DNA of 64,000 bases from Anagrus nilaparvatae. Its lineage: Eukaryota; Arthropoda; Insecta; Hymenoptera; Mymaridae. The notes under the pieces were generated by a model. It worked only from the letters and a program-made list of their open reading frames with translations. It did no database searches and had not been told where the DNA came from. Location of the stretch: the NCBI GenBank assembly GCA_022575985.1, contig JAKSXM010000002.1:19579001-19643000 (forward strand). Direction: 5' to 3'. Of the stretch, positions 21,978 through 35,400 are shown piece after piece. Position numbers and translations under genes: made by a program. Numbering within the stretch: the stretch's first letter is position 1; every line of letters begins with the position of its first letter.

Positions 21978-24900
21978 ATGAAAACAGCACCGCTTCCACT
22001 TGATGTACAGGTAAAATATTTTGTTATTAATTTTTACCTAAATTTTATATTTGTTAAATCATCGCAAACAAAATTCTCAAATATTGAAAGATAATTAGAT
22101 TAAATAAATAAATTATTAGTTTAGATATATTTAGATTAAATACTGGATATCAATTTATTTAAAAAATTTTTTTTTCAGGACTTTTTATTTAAGCAAGGTC
22201 AAACAGCTCAAGTTTTTGACGGTTTTAATGTTATACCTAAAGCATGTAATTTATTAAGTGCTGATGTCAAACGAGGTCTTTTATACATTGGACATGACAA
22301 TAAATTAAATGTTGTTAAACCAGGAAAAGGTAAAGAGCTGGAATGGAAAATAGAGTTAGAATTACCTGGTATCATATCGCATGTAGCACTTAATTGTGAT
22401 TGCTCTTTATTAGCAATATGCTTATCCAGACCATCAGCATTAATTTATAATGCAGATTTAATTTATCAAAATGTAAGAGCAATTAAATATAATAAAAAAT
22501 TTTTAACACTGTTTTGACAACATTTTTTTTTATTAGAAATTAGACTTAATTCATGAAATTAGATTGTCATCATCATTTGGAGAAGTTTTAGTATCAGATT
22601 TAAAATGGAACCCTGCCATACCAGATTTATTATGTTCAGTAACTTGCGATCATACAATAGGTTGTTTTCAAGTTAAAAAAGATTCAAAATCAGGTGTACA
22701 AACCATAGGTTTAGAAAAAGTTCAAGGATTGCAAGCACTTTGTGTTTCTTGGAGTCCAAAGGGTAAACAATTAGTAATTGGTAGCAAAGATGGTTCTATC
22801 ACTCAATTAAAACCTGAATTAAAAGTAGCTAGACAAATACCAGGTCCACAACCTTTTGAAGGAAGTATAATATCAATTTTGTGGATAAGTAATTTTCAAT
22901 TTTGTGTTTGCTATCTTAATTTAGAAAATCAGTTTATTAACGTTGTAATAGTTGATGCTCCAAAAGGTGAAGCAATGGCTTCTTTTACAACTTATGAAGA
23001 TGTTACTTTTGGCTCTGGGTCGTTAGACGATTTAAAGTATTATTTTGAACATATTCCTGAATGGGGAGTAATTATAGCTGCATCTAGTCATAGTAGTGAA
23101 GTTGTTGTTTTGGGGACTTGTGATAATGGAGGTACTTGGTGCCAGTGGCAATTAACAGAAGGTAGTGCACAATTACCTCTAATACGTAAAGAAGAAATTG
23201 AAACATTTCCTATGGGAATAGCTGTAGATAGATCTCCGTCTCATAAGTTACCTTGGGGAACAGACGCAACATTGCCAAATCCAGTACCTGTTCTTCGCAT
23301 ACTTAGTACTTCCGGTCAATTATGCAGTTATCACATTATTAATTTAAAAGAAAATCATCCTGCAATATGTACACCTCCAACAGAAGTAATTGCGACACCA
23401 ATCCAACCACCAGCATATGCTCCACCCCTACATGTTTCATTTAATTTACCATCTACTGCAACTAGTACACCTAGATCAAAATTAACAGAAACAATTTTAG
23501 AGATTCCAAAACCGCAATCTACTTTTGGAGAACCAAAAAATATGAATACTTTTTCAATGGAAAATAAAGAAACTGTAAATGTTAATGTTAATAAAACCGA
23601 TTATAGAATGAATACTATTCTTGGTCAAGGTGATAGTAAATTACCCCCAGGATATCCTATTCAATCGCAAATGGGTATAAAGCCACCAAGTCTTCCAGTA
23701 GTAAAAGATTTAAATTTTTCAAATGTAACACAGCAAAATGTTTCCCAGAAATTAGATATTAAAAATTCATCAGTACCAAAACAAATAGGAAGCGGAGAAC
23801 CGGTTGCGAATAAGCCAAAAGGAGATGATGCGCAAGCTGCAGTGTCACAACCATTAGTTAAAGAGCAACAGCCTAAAAAAGTTGATAAATTATTTGATGA
23901 TACTATATGTTATTATGCTTATTGTGAAGAGCAAATTAGATTTGAAAAAGAGCTTAAAAGTAGATTAGAATTAGCTATGTCGGAAGTTGGTACAGATGAA
24001 GAACGTCAAAAATTAACTGAAAAATCTATAATAATAGAAGAATTTTTAAGAGAATTAAATGAAACTACAAACAGTTTAAGAAGTGATATTGCGTATCTAA
24101 AATCATTACTTCTGCAATCATTTGCATGGTTAGAAGAAAGTAAATCAAAAAATTCAGCAAATACTAATCTTATAAAAAGAAATAATTCGGACAGTAATAA
24201 ACTTGCAGAATTACAACATTTATTTTATTATACTCAAACTCAATTAATTCAAGCTACAAAAGTTGTAGACTTAGAGTGGGCTGAACGCACTTCTCAAGAG
24301 TTTAGTAAAATGAACATTCCAAGCATAGAAAAAATTTATCAAACACTTATTCGACATAATCAAATAATAAGTGAAGAAAAAAATAAAATAAGTACTTTGT
24401 CAAAAAAATGGCGAAATATTGGTAGAATCAGTAAAAATACATCTAATCTTGATGAATCGATGTCAAATCTAAATTTATCACAAAGTTCAAACATGCAAGT
24501 CATTGATAATGTTATTGATTTAAGATGTAAAATGATTGCAAGCAATACTTGTCGTTTTAGTCGCGAAAAACAACTAAAATTAAGGAATCTACTTTTGGAA
24601 TCAGAACCTAAAATAATTCGAGCTTCAAGGCCTACTGAATTGCATGAAAGATTAGAAGAAACATTATCATCTATAGCTTCAAAGTCAAAAGCAAATATTA
24701 ATAAATCTGCAATGGAAATAAAATCATCAAATTCTCCAAAACCTAAATCTCAGAATCCATTATCATCGCTTGATAATTTAGTTTCGGGTATGGGCACAAT
24801 TGAAAAAAATATTTCACCTAAAAATAAACCTTTTACTGTTCCAAGTTTGAGTAACACTTCTATGCCTCCGGTTTCCGTAAATTTGGGCTTTAAGGAAAAT

Positions 24901-27795
24901 ATATCTAACTCATTTGAAAAATTTACTTTTGGCCAATCCAATCAACCTAATCTTGTTACACCCAAGAAGGACACCAAAATAAACTTAAGTAATACAAATA
25001 CCTCGGTTGGTAAAGTATCACCTCGACTTGAAGAAAATTCAGGAAGTATTTCCATAACTAGTTCTCCTGCGACTAATCTACTAAAATCAGGAAATATTCC
25101 AAACGTACCAGCATTATCAAAAACATCATTTTCATTTTCTCCTGTACCAACTGCAACAAATTTACCAACTGCACCTGCAAAATTAGAAAATAATGCTGTT
25201 TTTAACTTTTCAAATAAATCAAATCCTTTAAGTGTTAATCAGAATCCAACAAGTTCAATTGATTTTTCATCTCTATCATTTGGAAGTAAATCTGGAATTT
25301 CAATATCTCCAGTGACTGCAACAAATACCAGTTCTACTTCACTTTTTAAAACTTCACAAGCAAATTCTCCACAAAATTTATTTGCAAATTCAGCCTTAAC
25401 AATAACTCCAACTAAACCACCTGCAACAAATCCTGTTACCTCAGAGACAACAATTGGGAAATTAGATACTGTCAAGAAAACTATTTTGACTCCACCCAAA
25501 TCTCAGAGTTCTAACACAGATTTTAAATTGGTATCAACTCCTTCAACTTGTGCTACATCATCTCCAATTATTTCTACTTTAAACAGTAGTTCTCCTTCAT
25601 TATCAAAAGCTGTCTTATCACCTGTATCAAGGTATTAGTTAATATTTTTTTAAATTAAATTTACATTATTTGTATAATAAAATCTTTTAATTTTTTAAAA
25701 ATATTATTATAGTGTTGTTTCACCAACTACGTCATCAAATAATTTAACTTTTGGGGGACTTGAATCATTAAGTTTCGATGGATCTAAGCCTTCAGCAAAC
25801 AGCACATCTCAGGCTGCAACTTCCGCACCATTTTCATTCAGTATTTCAAAGACATCAGTCACATCATCAAATATACCACCTGCATCAGCATCTTTATCAC
25901 CAAGTTCCACAGCATCGATATTTAGTGGCAAAGCAACAATTACAGGTGGAAGTACAGAGTCTGCTGGAAATATATTCGGATCTAAGCCAGCTACAGCAGC
26001 ATCTATTTTTGGATCAGGTGATTCTACCAAGCCATCTTTCGGAGCTACTGCAATATTTGGAAATAGTGTAACACCTGTTACTACAACAAGCTCTGGTACA
26101 ACAACAATATTTGGATCTAATGCTAAATCAACTCCTACTACTTTTGAAGCAAGTACAACTACTTCTAGCTCTGTATTTGGATCAGTTACCACATCAAGTG
26201 TATCAATGTTTGGAGGAAATTCAACAACATCCAGTTCTTCAGTATTTGGCGTCGCTCCAAGCATTTCCATGTTTAGTTCTAATTCTGCAGCAACTATTGC
26301 TTCTACCAATACAACTACAACTGCAATATTTGGTACAAACTCTATGTCAACAACTGCTTCAGTATTTGGTACTAATAGTACATCTACAACTACTTCAATA
26401 TTTGGTACTAGTTCTGCAACTACAGCATCTTCGTTATTTGGAGCAAATACTTCTACAACTACAGCATCTTCGTTATTTGGAGCAAATAGTTCTACAACTA
26501 CATCACCTTCGTTATTTGGAGCAAATTCTTCTACAACTACAGCATCTTCGTTATTTGGAGCAAATAGTTCTACAACTACATCATCTTCGTTATTTGGATC
26601 AAATTCTTCTACAACTACAGCATCTTCGTTATTTGGAGCAAATACTTCAACAACAACTCCAGTATTTGGTGCCAATACTTCTGCAACTCCATCAGTATTT
26701 GGAACAAATACTTCTACTACACCTTCATTATTTGGTACAAATAGTTCTACAACGTCTTCAGTGTTTGGGACAAACACTTCTACGACAACTCCAGTATTTG
26801 GAGCAAACTCTACAACTACCACATCTTCAATATTTGGTAATAATTCTTCTTCTACAACTTCTTCCATTTTTGGTACAAGCTCTGCACCTACAACGACAAA
26901 TTCAGTGTTTGGATCCACTGCATCTAGTACAGCTTTTGGAAGTAATAACTTATTTGGTGGTTCATCATTGAATTCCTCACAGTCACTTTTTGGTAGTAAT
27001 GCAACGAGTCCACCTGCTTTTGGAACGCCAACAACAACTGCTTCTACTTCTTTGTTTGGTTCAAGCAGTCCTGCAAATGGAACTTCATTATTTGGCAGTG
27101 CCGTAACTTCCGCAGCAGCTGCACCAGCTCCATCATTTGGATCCCCTACAAATACCGGATCTATTTTTGGAGGTGCTCCAAGCTTTGGAACACCTTCTAC
27201 TCCATCAGGTACAGGAACATCATCAGTATTTGGTCAGTCTCCGACATTTGGATCAAAACCAGTTTTTGGATCTGCAACACCTGATTTCGGAGCTGCAAAA
27301 ATGGGCTTTGGTTCTACATTTGGATCACCGCAAGCATTTGGTTCATCACCAGGTATTAATATATTTTTTAAAAAAATTATTGAATAAATATTTTTAAATA
27401 ATTTAATATTTTTGAATAAATATTTTTAACTATAGAATGAAATATATTACAGAAATAAAAATTATCAAAATTATTTAAATTATAGGATTTGGTAGTCCAC
27501 CAGGTTTAGGAACTAGTTCTCCACTTGGAGGAGGAGCCAACTCAATGAATAAAGTATTTGGTGAAAGTGGAGGAGGAAATATGACTTTTGAAGCATTAGG
27601 TTCTCAATCTAGTGGTGGATTAACATTTGGTAGCTTAGTTCAAAAATCTCCAGAACCAGAAAAACCTAGCTTTACAGGGTAATTTATTTATAAATAAATT
27701 TTCTTTTCATAATTATTAAAATATACAAATATTTTAATTGATAAACTATGTATTTAATTTTTTTTAGTGGAAGCTCGTTTTCAAGTTGGAGATAA
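21978..27795 (+). CDS. Nup214: Nucleoporin Nup214 (cytoplasmic FG nucleoporin)
   Basis: Nup214 sits on the cytoplasmic face of the nuclear pore with Nup88/Nup62; its N-terminal beta-propeller docks the mRNA-export helicase DDX19/Dbp5. Exons 21978-22010, 22179-22472, 22537-25631, 25713-27352, 27486-27678 and 27768-27795 join to 1760 aa. Residues 1 to about 400 form the propeller: DFLFKQGQTAQVFDGF, LLSADVKRGLLYIGHDNKL, SDLKWNPAIPDLLCSVTCD and CVSWSPKGKQLVIGSKDGSI. Residues 540-820 form a helical, partly coiled-coil middle region (CEEQIRFEKELKSRLELAM, RLEETLSSIASKSKAN). From about residue 890 to the end it is Ser/Thr/Asn-rich with some 50 FG dipeptides, mostly VFG, IFG and LFG, the phase that binds transport receptors. 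The end is SSFSSWR. Exon 3 alone encodes more than 1000 residues. Long open frames in other frames and antisense at 25809-26971 come from the repeated codons and are not genes. Confidence 0.95.
26428..26661 (+). repeat. 39-bp tandem repeat in the Nup214 FG region
   Basis: Six consecutive 39-bp units start at 26428, 26467, 26506, 26545, 26584 and 26623. Each encodes 13 residues of the type SLFGANSSTTTAS. Units alternate between endings TAS and TSP/TSS, so the real period looks like a 78-bp dimer. DNA identity between units is high, including third positions, which indicates recent amplification or gene conversion rather than only selection on the protein. Confidence 0.85.
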
Positions 27796-28004
27796 GAAAA
27801 AGTATAATAAAATATTTTGTAAATGATTGTAAAATAAGTTACTACTTAGAATTAAGGATGTGTAAAAAATTAAAATACTTTTTTTATTTATATTAAGAAT
27901 AGAAATATAAAACAATTTTTAATAAAAATGTTGAATTATTAAATATAATTTATCTTTTTTTACAAAAACAAAAATTTTTAGTTTTATTTAATAAAATATT
28001 TACA

Positions 28005-31000
28005 TTAAATTCCACGTTTAACGGGTTTTGGTGAAATATAAATTTTAGTTGGCTTACATAATTCTATAACAAATGGATCATCGTTAGTGTAATTATTATG
28101 TGGTAAATTTGATGGTATTAGTAAAGCTATTGAAACATCAACAAAGCAAGCTTCCATCCAAACTTGATGCGATACAAGTACTGTAGTTTTTAATCTATAC
28201 TCGTTATTTTCATTATTTTGACATTTTAAATCTGATGCACGAGGTAATATTAATTGCACTTGTTGATCTGGATGTCTTAATTTTAGTCTAATTATACTAG
28301 GATCACGAAGATTTAATATTTTTGCAACTAGAGGAATTCCTAAAATAAGACCTCCAGTAAATTTAAGAGCAGTATCAGAATCTCCAAGTGGTTGTTCAAT
28401 AATTGCTTGACAATATTTTGTAAGAGATGATGGCCTTGGAAGTTTTTCCTCGTCTGTTAAAGGAAGGTTTGTAAATAGTGGTAATAATAATCTTGTCAAT
28501 GAACCTGGTTTAGCTTCTCCAAGGGATGGAATTTGATTAACTAATGCTTTTGAAAATGGTGGTAATTTTGAACATTCTTGAGGAAGCGAATCAGCTTCAG
28601 ATAAAAATTGTCTAGCAATAGGTAGAGCACTTCCTGTTGAACTCTTGGTTGCCCTAATTAAATCTAATGCTAATGATTTTAGCCAAATATCATTAGCTAA
28701 AGCTATTTCATTTTCTTCTAACCCAGTAAACAGTCTGAGTAATCTGTAAAATTAAAATTTGTTTGTAAAACTGTATTTTTATAACTAAAATATTTAATTA
28801 ATCTTACTTTTGTGAATTTTGGTGGAGCAATTTAATTCGGCTAGCCATATTAGACGATGTATTTGATACTGATCTAAGTGAAGGTACAGTCAATTCTTTA
28901 GCAATTGATTGAAGTAATAGCAAACAACGAAAGTACAAAGCTGTAAACCTGGCAACTCCTTCCATTCTATTATCCATTTCAGCTAATCTATCCAAATCAA
29001 TAGCAGCTGATTCTAAAAGTTGAGTATAAACTCTACTTCCTGGTTTAGCATTTTCTATTTCTAATCTCATTTGTTCTAAGAACTGTTTAGCATTTTCATC
29101 ATCCTTCATGTTTTCAATATTTTCTCCATTGTTATCTTCTCCACTCAAGAAAGCAGGGCTTAACATTGGTACTAATTGAGGCATTGTATCCCGAAGATAA
29201 TGATAATGTTTGGCTAAAGAATGTCTAGTAAATAATGCATGCATACTGGGACAATGTGCAGCTGCATTGAAAATTAACACAAGAATACTGGAATCTATTT
29301 AAAATAAAAGTTAAGAAAATAAATTAAAATAGTTTATTTTTTAATCAAAAATATTAAATATAAAAGGATACATGATGGCACAGCAATATTTGGTTCTGGG
29401 GTATCAAAAAAAGGATGCTGTACAAGTAACTGTGGCACTATTGGCGATGTAAAATTTGGATGAGATGCACCTAATGCTGCTAGACAATTTCTTATACTAT
29501 CTCGATCTTGAGGGTAACGGTTTAAATTATCCAGTAATTTAACAACGCACATATTTAAACAATTTTTAGTAGCTAAGTGACTAGCTGCTAACATAGAGTG
29601 TAAACATTCTCGTACTTCATCACTAAAATCATCAAGTGCTCCTAATATGACTTGAAGTTGATCTTCATATAATTTAACGCTTTCTAATATCCTTTTTAAG
29701 CAATCAATTGCCTTTAAACGAATATCTTGAATTTCATCGTTAAACATATCTACCATAAATTCTAGAGAAATGTTTGACATTGTTGGTTGGTTTATTGACA
29801 ATATACATAAGGATTCAAGTGCTGCTGTTCTTACCTAAGAAAAATTATTGAATTTTGAAAGTTTTATAAATTAAATAAAGAAATTTAGTCTTTTAGTTCT
29901 TTTAACATTCACTAGAATGTAAAGTGTACAATGAAATCAGTAGTAAGTCTTACTTCTGAAAATTCATCTTCAAGACCATGTACAAAAGCACCACAAGATC
30001 CACTTCTTTCTTCTACTTCAGGCCCTTCATCTTCAACTCTTTTTGGTTTTTTGTCCAGAGCTTGTTCAATGTAAGGTTGTGAAACACCTTTGAGAGTTCC
30101 TAATAAAGACATGGCTAATGCTCTAACTCTGGGTGAAAGATCGCCAAGAAGGCTACATATTTTTGAAAAAGCACAATCCACCATTCTAATTTCTTCTGCA
30201 TCTCTACCTCCATTTATCATTCTATTGTAAAATTTTTCAAATAATTATTAATTGGTACTATTTAATTTATAAAGAATTACATTACTTTTCAGGATATTCA
30301 TTTCCGAGTAGCCATATTAATTTTAAAACAGCTCGACGTACAATTTCATAATCATCGGATAAAGCTTCACATGCTTCTGGAAAAAAACTTGCAGGTAGAC
30401 GACAATCTCTATGAGTATGAAGTTCAGCCATCGTCTCAAATGCTTGAGCTCTTACCCGAGAATCTTGAGATTGAGTGTATTGATTTACTAATAATAATAT
30501 ATCACTAGACATATTAGTCGTTAAGAATCTCCCTATAATAGAAAGACAACGAGTTTGGGCACCGTGCCATGTATCTGTTAAATGATCTCGCGCAATTTTT
30601 AATACTAAAGTTCTAAAAAGAAAAATGATAATATATTTTAAGCAACTATTTGAATAATCGTAATTTATTGATTACTTGTTATATTCTCCTAATTTTAATA
30701 AACTAGAAAGCCCCTGACTTTTAACTCGATGAGATTTTTCATCTTTTAAAAGATTAGCTATTTCACTAACAATTCTAGTTTTTTCGTTAACATCATTTGT
30801 TAGCTCACCAAGTTCAGCAAATACCCAAAATATTTTTGCTCTTACTGCAGGTTCTTGTTCAACTGCAAATCTTTCTGATAATTTTTTAACTGCAATTGGA
30901 ATATCTTCATTTGCCATGTAACAAATAGTATCTGATATTCGAACTAACAGTTGTAAAGCATCATTACCGCTTTTACATTTTTCTAAACACTCTAATAAAG

Positions 31001-31220
31001 CTAAAGCTGAACCACCTTTTGTACCTGAACCATTTTTATTTGCTCCAGAAGCTTGTAATCTTAAAGTTTTTAGACGTTTTACAGGTGCTTCTATTGTCGA
31101 AACCTACAAAAAATATAAACAATTATAAGCTTGTTAAAAATTATTATTTGTTTATCAAAATAAGCTTACTTGACTTTGATTAAATTCAGCTAACACTCTT
31201 TTTTTAATTAAAGCAGCCAT
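28005..31220 (-). CDS. IntS4: Integrator complex subunit 4
   Basis: IntS4 is the HEAT-repeat scaffold of the Integrator cleavage module, binding the IntS9-IntS11 nuclease that processes snRNA 3' ends and attenuates paused transcription. Exons in coding order: 31220-31170, 31103-30676, 30612-30286, 30221-29954, 29834-29372, 29294-28808, 28743-28005, for 920 aa (human about 963). HEAT repeats fill the first half: EQEPAVRAKIFWVFAELGEL, SHRVKSQGLSSLLKLGEY, DSRVRAQAFETMAELHTH, YEIVRRAVLKLIWLLGNEYP, SPRVRALAMSLLGTLKGV and EDEFSEVRTAALESL. The block HPFFDTPEPNIAVPSY-ILVLIFNAAAHCPSMHALF is strongly conserved. The C-terminal beta domain contains EQPLGDSDTALKFTGGLILG and ends KIYISPKPVKRGI, like human KVYIMPKPARR. 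Exon 1 (MAALIKKRVLAEFNQSQ) joins in phase 0. It is convergent with Nup214, with only 209 bp between stop codons. Confidence 0.95.
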
Positions 31221-32474
31221 GTTAAAAATATAAATTAGTTTTTTTTTTTTTTATTTAAAAATTAATGTAAATCATTAAGTATTCAATAAACATTATAAAT
31301 TCTTAATCGAGTTGAAGGTTATGCTATTGATAACTTTCAGTTATTTAACAATGCACCTTAAAAATTAATAATGCATTCAACTTGCATTTATTGCACATTT
31401 TTTAATAAAAAATTAAAATTTTATATTTATGTTCAAAACTTTTCAGTAAAACTTTTATTTTAGCAATATTTTGCAGAAAAGTTGCAGATTTATATGCAAA
31501 CATTTATTTACATACCGTCATAACAAAAATAAACAATGTGCGCGGCTTGCGGTGGCGCATCAAGTTTTAAAAAAGTGAGCGGGAAATTTAAGGGTCTGAA
31601 AATTTAAGTCTAATCATCAGAGTTTTGATTTTTTATAGGTAATGACAATAATTTAAGAACCAATTAAAAATATTTTTGATATAATAGTACTTACATTTTT
31701 ACGTTGCCTTCAAATAAAACTTTTATAATATTTATTTAGAATTTTGTATAATTTAAAAAATTACAAAAAAGTTCGTACAAAAATTATACCTTTCTTGTAA
31801 ATCATAGGCTAACAAAAAAATTAAATACATTTTTTTTCAATTCTCCTCGATTAAAACTTCGATCCATATAAAAATATTTTAAAAAAAAAAATCACAATAT
31901 TTTTAACAAGTATTTTTTTAAATTTACAAAAATCAAAAAAATTATAACTTAATTTTTTCTTAAAATCTTGCATTTAAAATTTAAAAAACAAAGTGAAAAA
32001 AAGTTTCATTTACTTTCATTAAAATTTATCCCATTGAAAATAATACAATTAAAAAAAAATACCACACAGTAAATTTTAATCATTTCGACACACCAGTTAT
32101 AGGTAAATATAAAAGTTGTGTTGACATTCCGTTACGTACGTCTGTTTGTGTTTATAAACAAATTTAAAATTTTCAACAGTATGTAGCTTGAAATGATGTA
32201 GTTTCACAAAGTTTATTGAAAAAATTACATGTGACGATTAAAGTATTAACGTATTATATTTTTATTTGATAATTAATTATGTGAAACAAATTTATGATTT
32301 CTAATTGAAATGATTTTAATTAAATAATTGCTAAAAAAAGTAAATTTTTGAAATAATTTTTATTTTAATGAATTTACTGTGTTTATAATAAATAACGCCA
32401 TATTTTTAATAAATAATTTTGGCAATGAGAATTGATTTTTATGTTTGATTAAGTGATTTTTTAAAAAAGACAAA
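31221..32474. other. Divergent upstream region IntS4 / formin
   Basis: 1.25 kb between divergent starts. A GC-richer patch at about 31538-31590 (GCGCGGCTTGCGGTGGCGCA followed by GAGCGGGAAATTT) stands out from the AT-rich background. GCGGGAAA there resembles an E2F half-site. The position, some 320-370 bp upstream of the IntS4 ATG, fits a promoter. No missing formin exons encoding a regulatory domain were recognised here. Confidence 0.45.
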
Positions 32475-35400
32475 ATGTCAAAGAAGAAAAAAATATTAAA
32501 GACTAACTCCTTCCCAGAAACAAAAAAATTTGATTTAAATTCACCTAATGATGTGTTTTATGCTATTTTAAACAAGGTAGTTTGCCAAAATTTTGTGTAA
32601 AAAAACTGGATTAACTCAAAAAACTGCCTCAGTTCATTAAGAATTTTATTTTTTTAGGTGGATGGTAAACCTGAAGAAAAAATATTTTTATTAATATTAC
32701 AGAATTTATTTACTATTAAGGTTGATTGCTCATGTTGCCATGTCATTTGGGAAATGATTGAATGTTTGGTTAATCAAATGACTTCTAAACTACCTAAATT
32801 TTTAAGTCAGCATCAGGTAAAATATTTTATTTTTTTTAAAAAATTATCATTTTTGTTCAAATACACAAAATTAAACAAATAATTGAGATCTGAAACAGTT
32901 TAACATTAGCCAATTATAATAAAATAATCATAACAAAAAAATTTAAGGTAGATTTTGGCAATTAACTTTCATTCATTAAAAAAAATTGCATATTTTTCAA
33001 ATGATGGAAAACTTTTAAGTTGAACCAAAAATTCTAATTTCCAATTTCAAGTAATTTTAATTAAATAAAACAATTTAATGAATTTTGGTATTGAATTTTA
33101 TAACAATAATATCATTAAGTTATTTTTTTGCAGCAAAATATTTATTGAAAAAATCTAGCAAATTTTATAAAAAAAATTGTTAATAATCAAAAAATCCTTA
33201 AAAAATATTTCTCATACAGGTTGAACTTGAAATAGACAATTTTAAGACTTATGCAGAAGCTTTAAAAACAAAAAAATGTTTTCATGATTCAATTTCTGAA
33301 TCATCATCAGAGATGAAGTATAATCATCATCCAAAAAAACAACAAAATAAACTTTCATCTGATCTACCAAAGACGGAAATTCAAAATGACTTTGAAAACG
33401 ATTGTTTATCAATACCTTTTCCTTCGTCGCCTTCAACATCTTCGTCTTTTTCTGAATCGCCTAACAAGTTTCATACACCATTTTCATCACCTCATCACAC
33501 ACTTTCTTCCCCGTTAGCAACTCCATTGCCTGTATCACCAAATTCTTTGTCTTTTTCTAAATCATCCAATGTGATATCTAGAGCATCTTTATTTGTAAAT
33601 GAAAATCAATCTTTTTCGACGTCTGATTCACCAGATATGAAAATTAAAAATGACTTCGAAAATGCAGACTGCCTGCAAATACCTTTTCCTTCATCACCAT
33701 CAACATCTTTGTCTGAACCATCCGTCAAATCATTTGGCACTCAAACTACTCCAACTTCAACACCCAATTCCAAGATCCCTTCTCAATTATCAAATCCACC
33801 TCCGCCACCTCCGCCGCCTCCACCTCCACCTCCACTTCCGTTTTCTCCCGTATCATCAAATATACCACCACCTCCTCCCCCTCCTCCACCATTACCTTCA
33901 TTATCACCAAATCCTCCACCCCCACCACCCCCTCCGTTTTTATTGAATTCAAATGCACCTTTTCCACCACCTCCACCTCCATCAATATCACAACAACAAA
34001 ATACTCAAGATTATCCTCAACGAAAAGTCCCAGTGCCGTTGAAAAAAATGAAGATCTTAAATTGGAGCAAAATACCAGTTCATCAGGTAGACATTAATGT
34101 TAAGTCAATTGACTGTTTTACAAAAACTATTTTTTCAATTTTCAGATCGTTGGAAAAAATAACGTTTGGTCCTCGATGAAAAGTATTTCCAAGAATTTAG
34201 AAGATTCCGATTTTGATTGGAAAGAATTAGAAGATTTGTTTTGTCAACCACTATCAACTGCAACACCTAATAACAATGATGTTAAGAGAAAAAGCTGTTT
34301 GATGTCAGATACAAATACAATTGCAAGTATTACAGATTTAAAAATTCTAAATTGCACAAAATTTTGGATGTAACCGAAAAAATCGTATTTTTAAAAAATG
34401 TGCCTTTTTCAAAAATATTGATTTTAAAAATATTAATTATTGATCTTTTTTATTACAGATTAACTTGCTGGGTCAAAAAAGCGTTAATGCCGAAATAGTT
34501 TTAAAAAAATTCAGATGGTAATATTTTTATCAAACAATAAAAGTTAAAAATTGTCTTTTTTGCACAAAACAAACTAATTATTTTATTAATTTATCTTAAG
34601 TTCAAATGAAGCAATCATAGAACAGATAAGAAGTGGTGACCATAAAATTGGTGTTGATAAAATAAGTGGACTATTAGAAAAATTACCAAATTCTGATGAA
34701 TTAGAAGCATTGAAAAATTTTGATGGTGATAAAACAAAACTAGCTAAACCAGAAAAATTTTTTTTGGAACTTCTTCAATTACCAAAGTTTGTGGATTTTT
34801 TAATAATTAAATTGATCTATTTTTGATAAAAATTTAAATTTCAGTTATCAGTTAAGACTGGAATGCATGTTGTTAAAAGAAGAATTCCCAGAAAAAATGG
34901 GATACCTTGAACCAAGCATAAATTCAATGATTACTGCTGGTGAAACGCTTGTAAAAAACAAATTTATTCATGAAGTCTTGTATTTGGTACTTAAAATAGG
35001 AAATTTTTTAAACTCGGTAAGTTTTAAGCAAATTATTAAAAATTTTGGAAAAATTCTGAAAATTTCTAAAATTTGAATTACAGGGTTGTTATGCAGGAGA
35101 TGCAGTCGGTTTTAATATACTCAGCCTTCAGAAAGTTGTTGAAATTCGAGCAAACAAGCCTAGAATGAACCTCATGCATTATATTGCTTTGGTAACTTTT
35201 TTTCTAAAAATTAACAGAAAATATAAAAAATCAAAATTTCAGCTTAAAAATTTCAATATTTTTTTACAGCAAGCTGAAAGAAAAGGAAAACACGTACTAA
35301 AAATCGTTAGTGGAATTGACGCTTTGGAATCTGCAACCAAGTAAATATCAAAAACTTAAAACTCAAATATCATAAAAATTAAAAAATTTTTGTTTCAAAT

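Noticed and set aside
25809..26971. Long open frames opposite and out of phase to Nup214 (369 aa antisense, 286 aa and others in sense)
   Set aside because: They arise from repeated FG/Ser-Thr codons lacking stops in other frames; composition is nearly all Val/Asn/Pro/Glu or Leu/Gln repeats, and exon phases and homology place the gene in the Nup214 frame.
33650..33991. His/Leu-rich sense and Val/Glu-rich antisense frames over the formin FH1
   Set aside because: Shadow frames of proline and serine codons in the formin exon.
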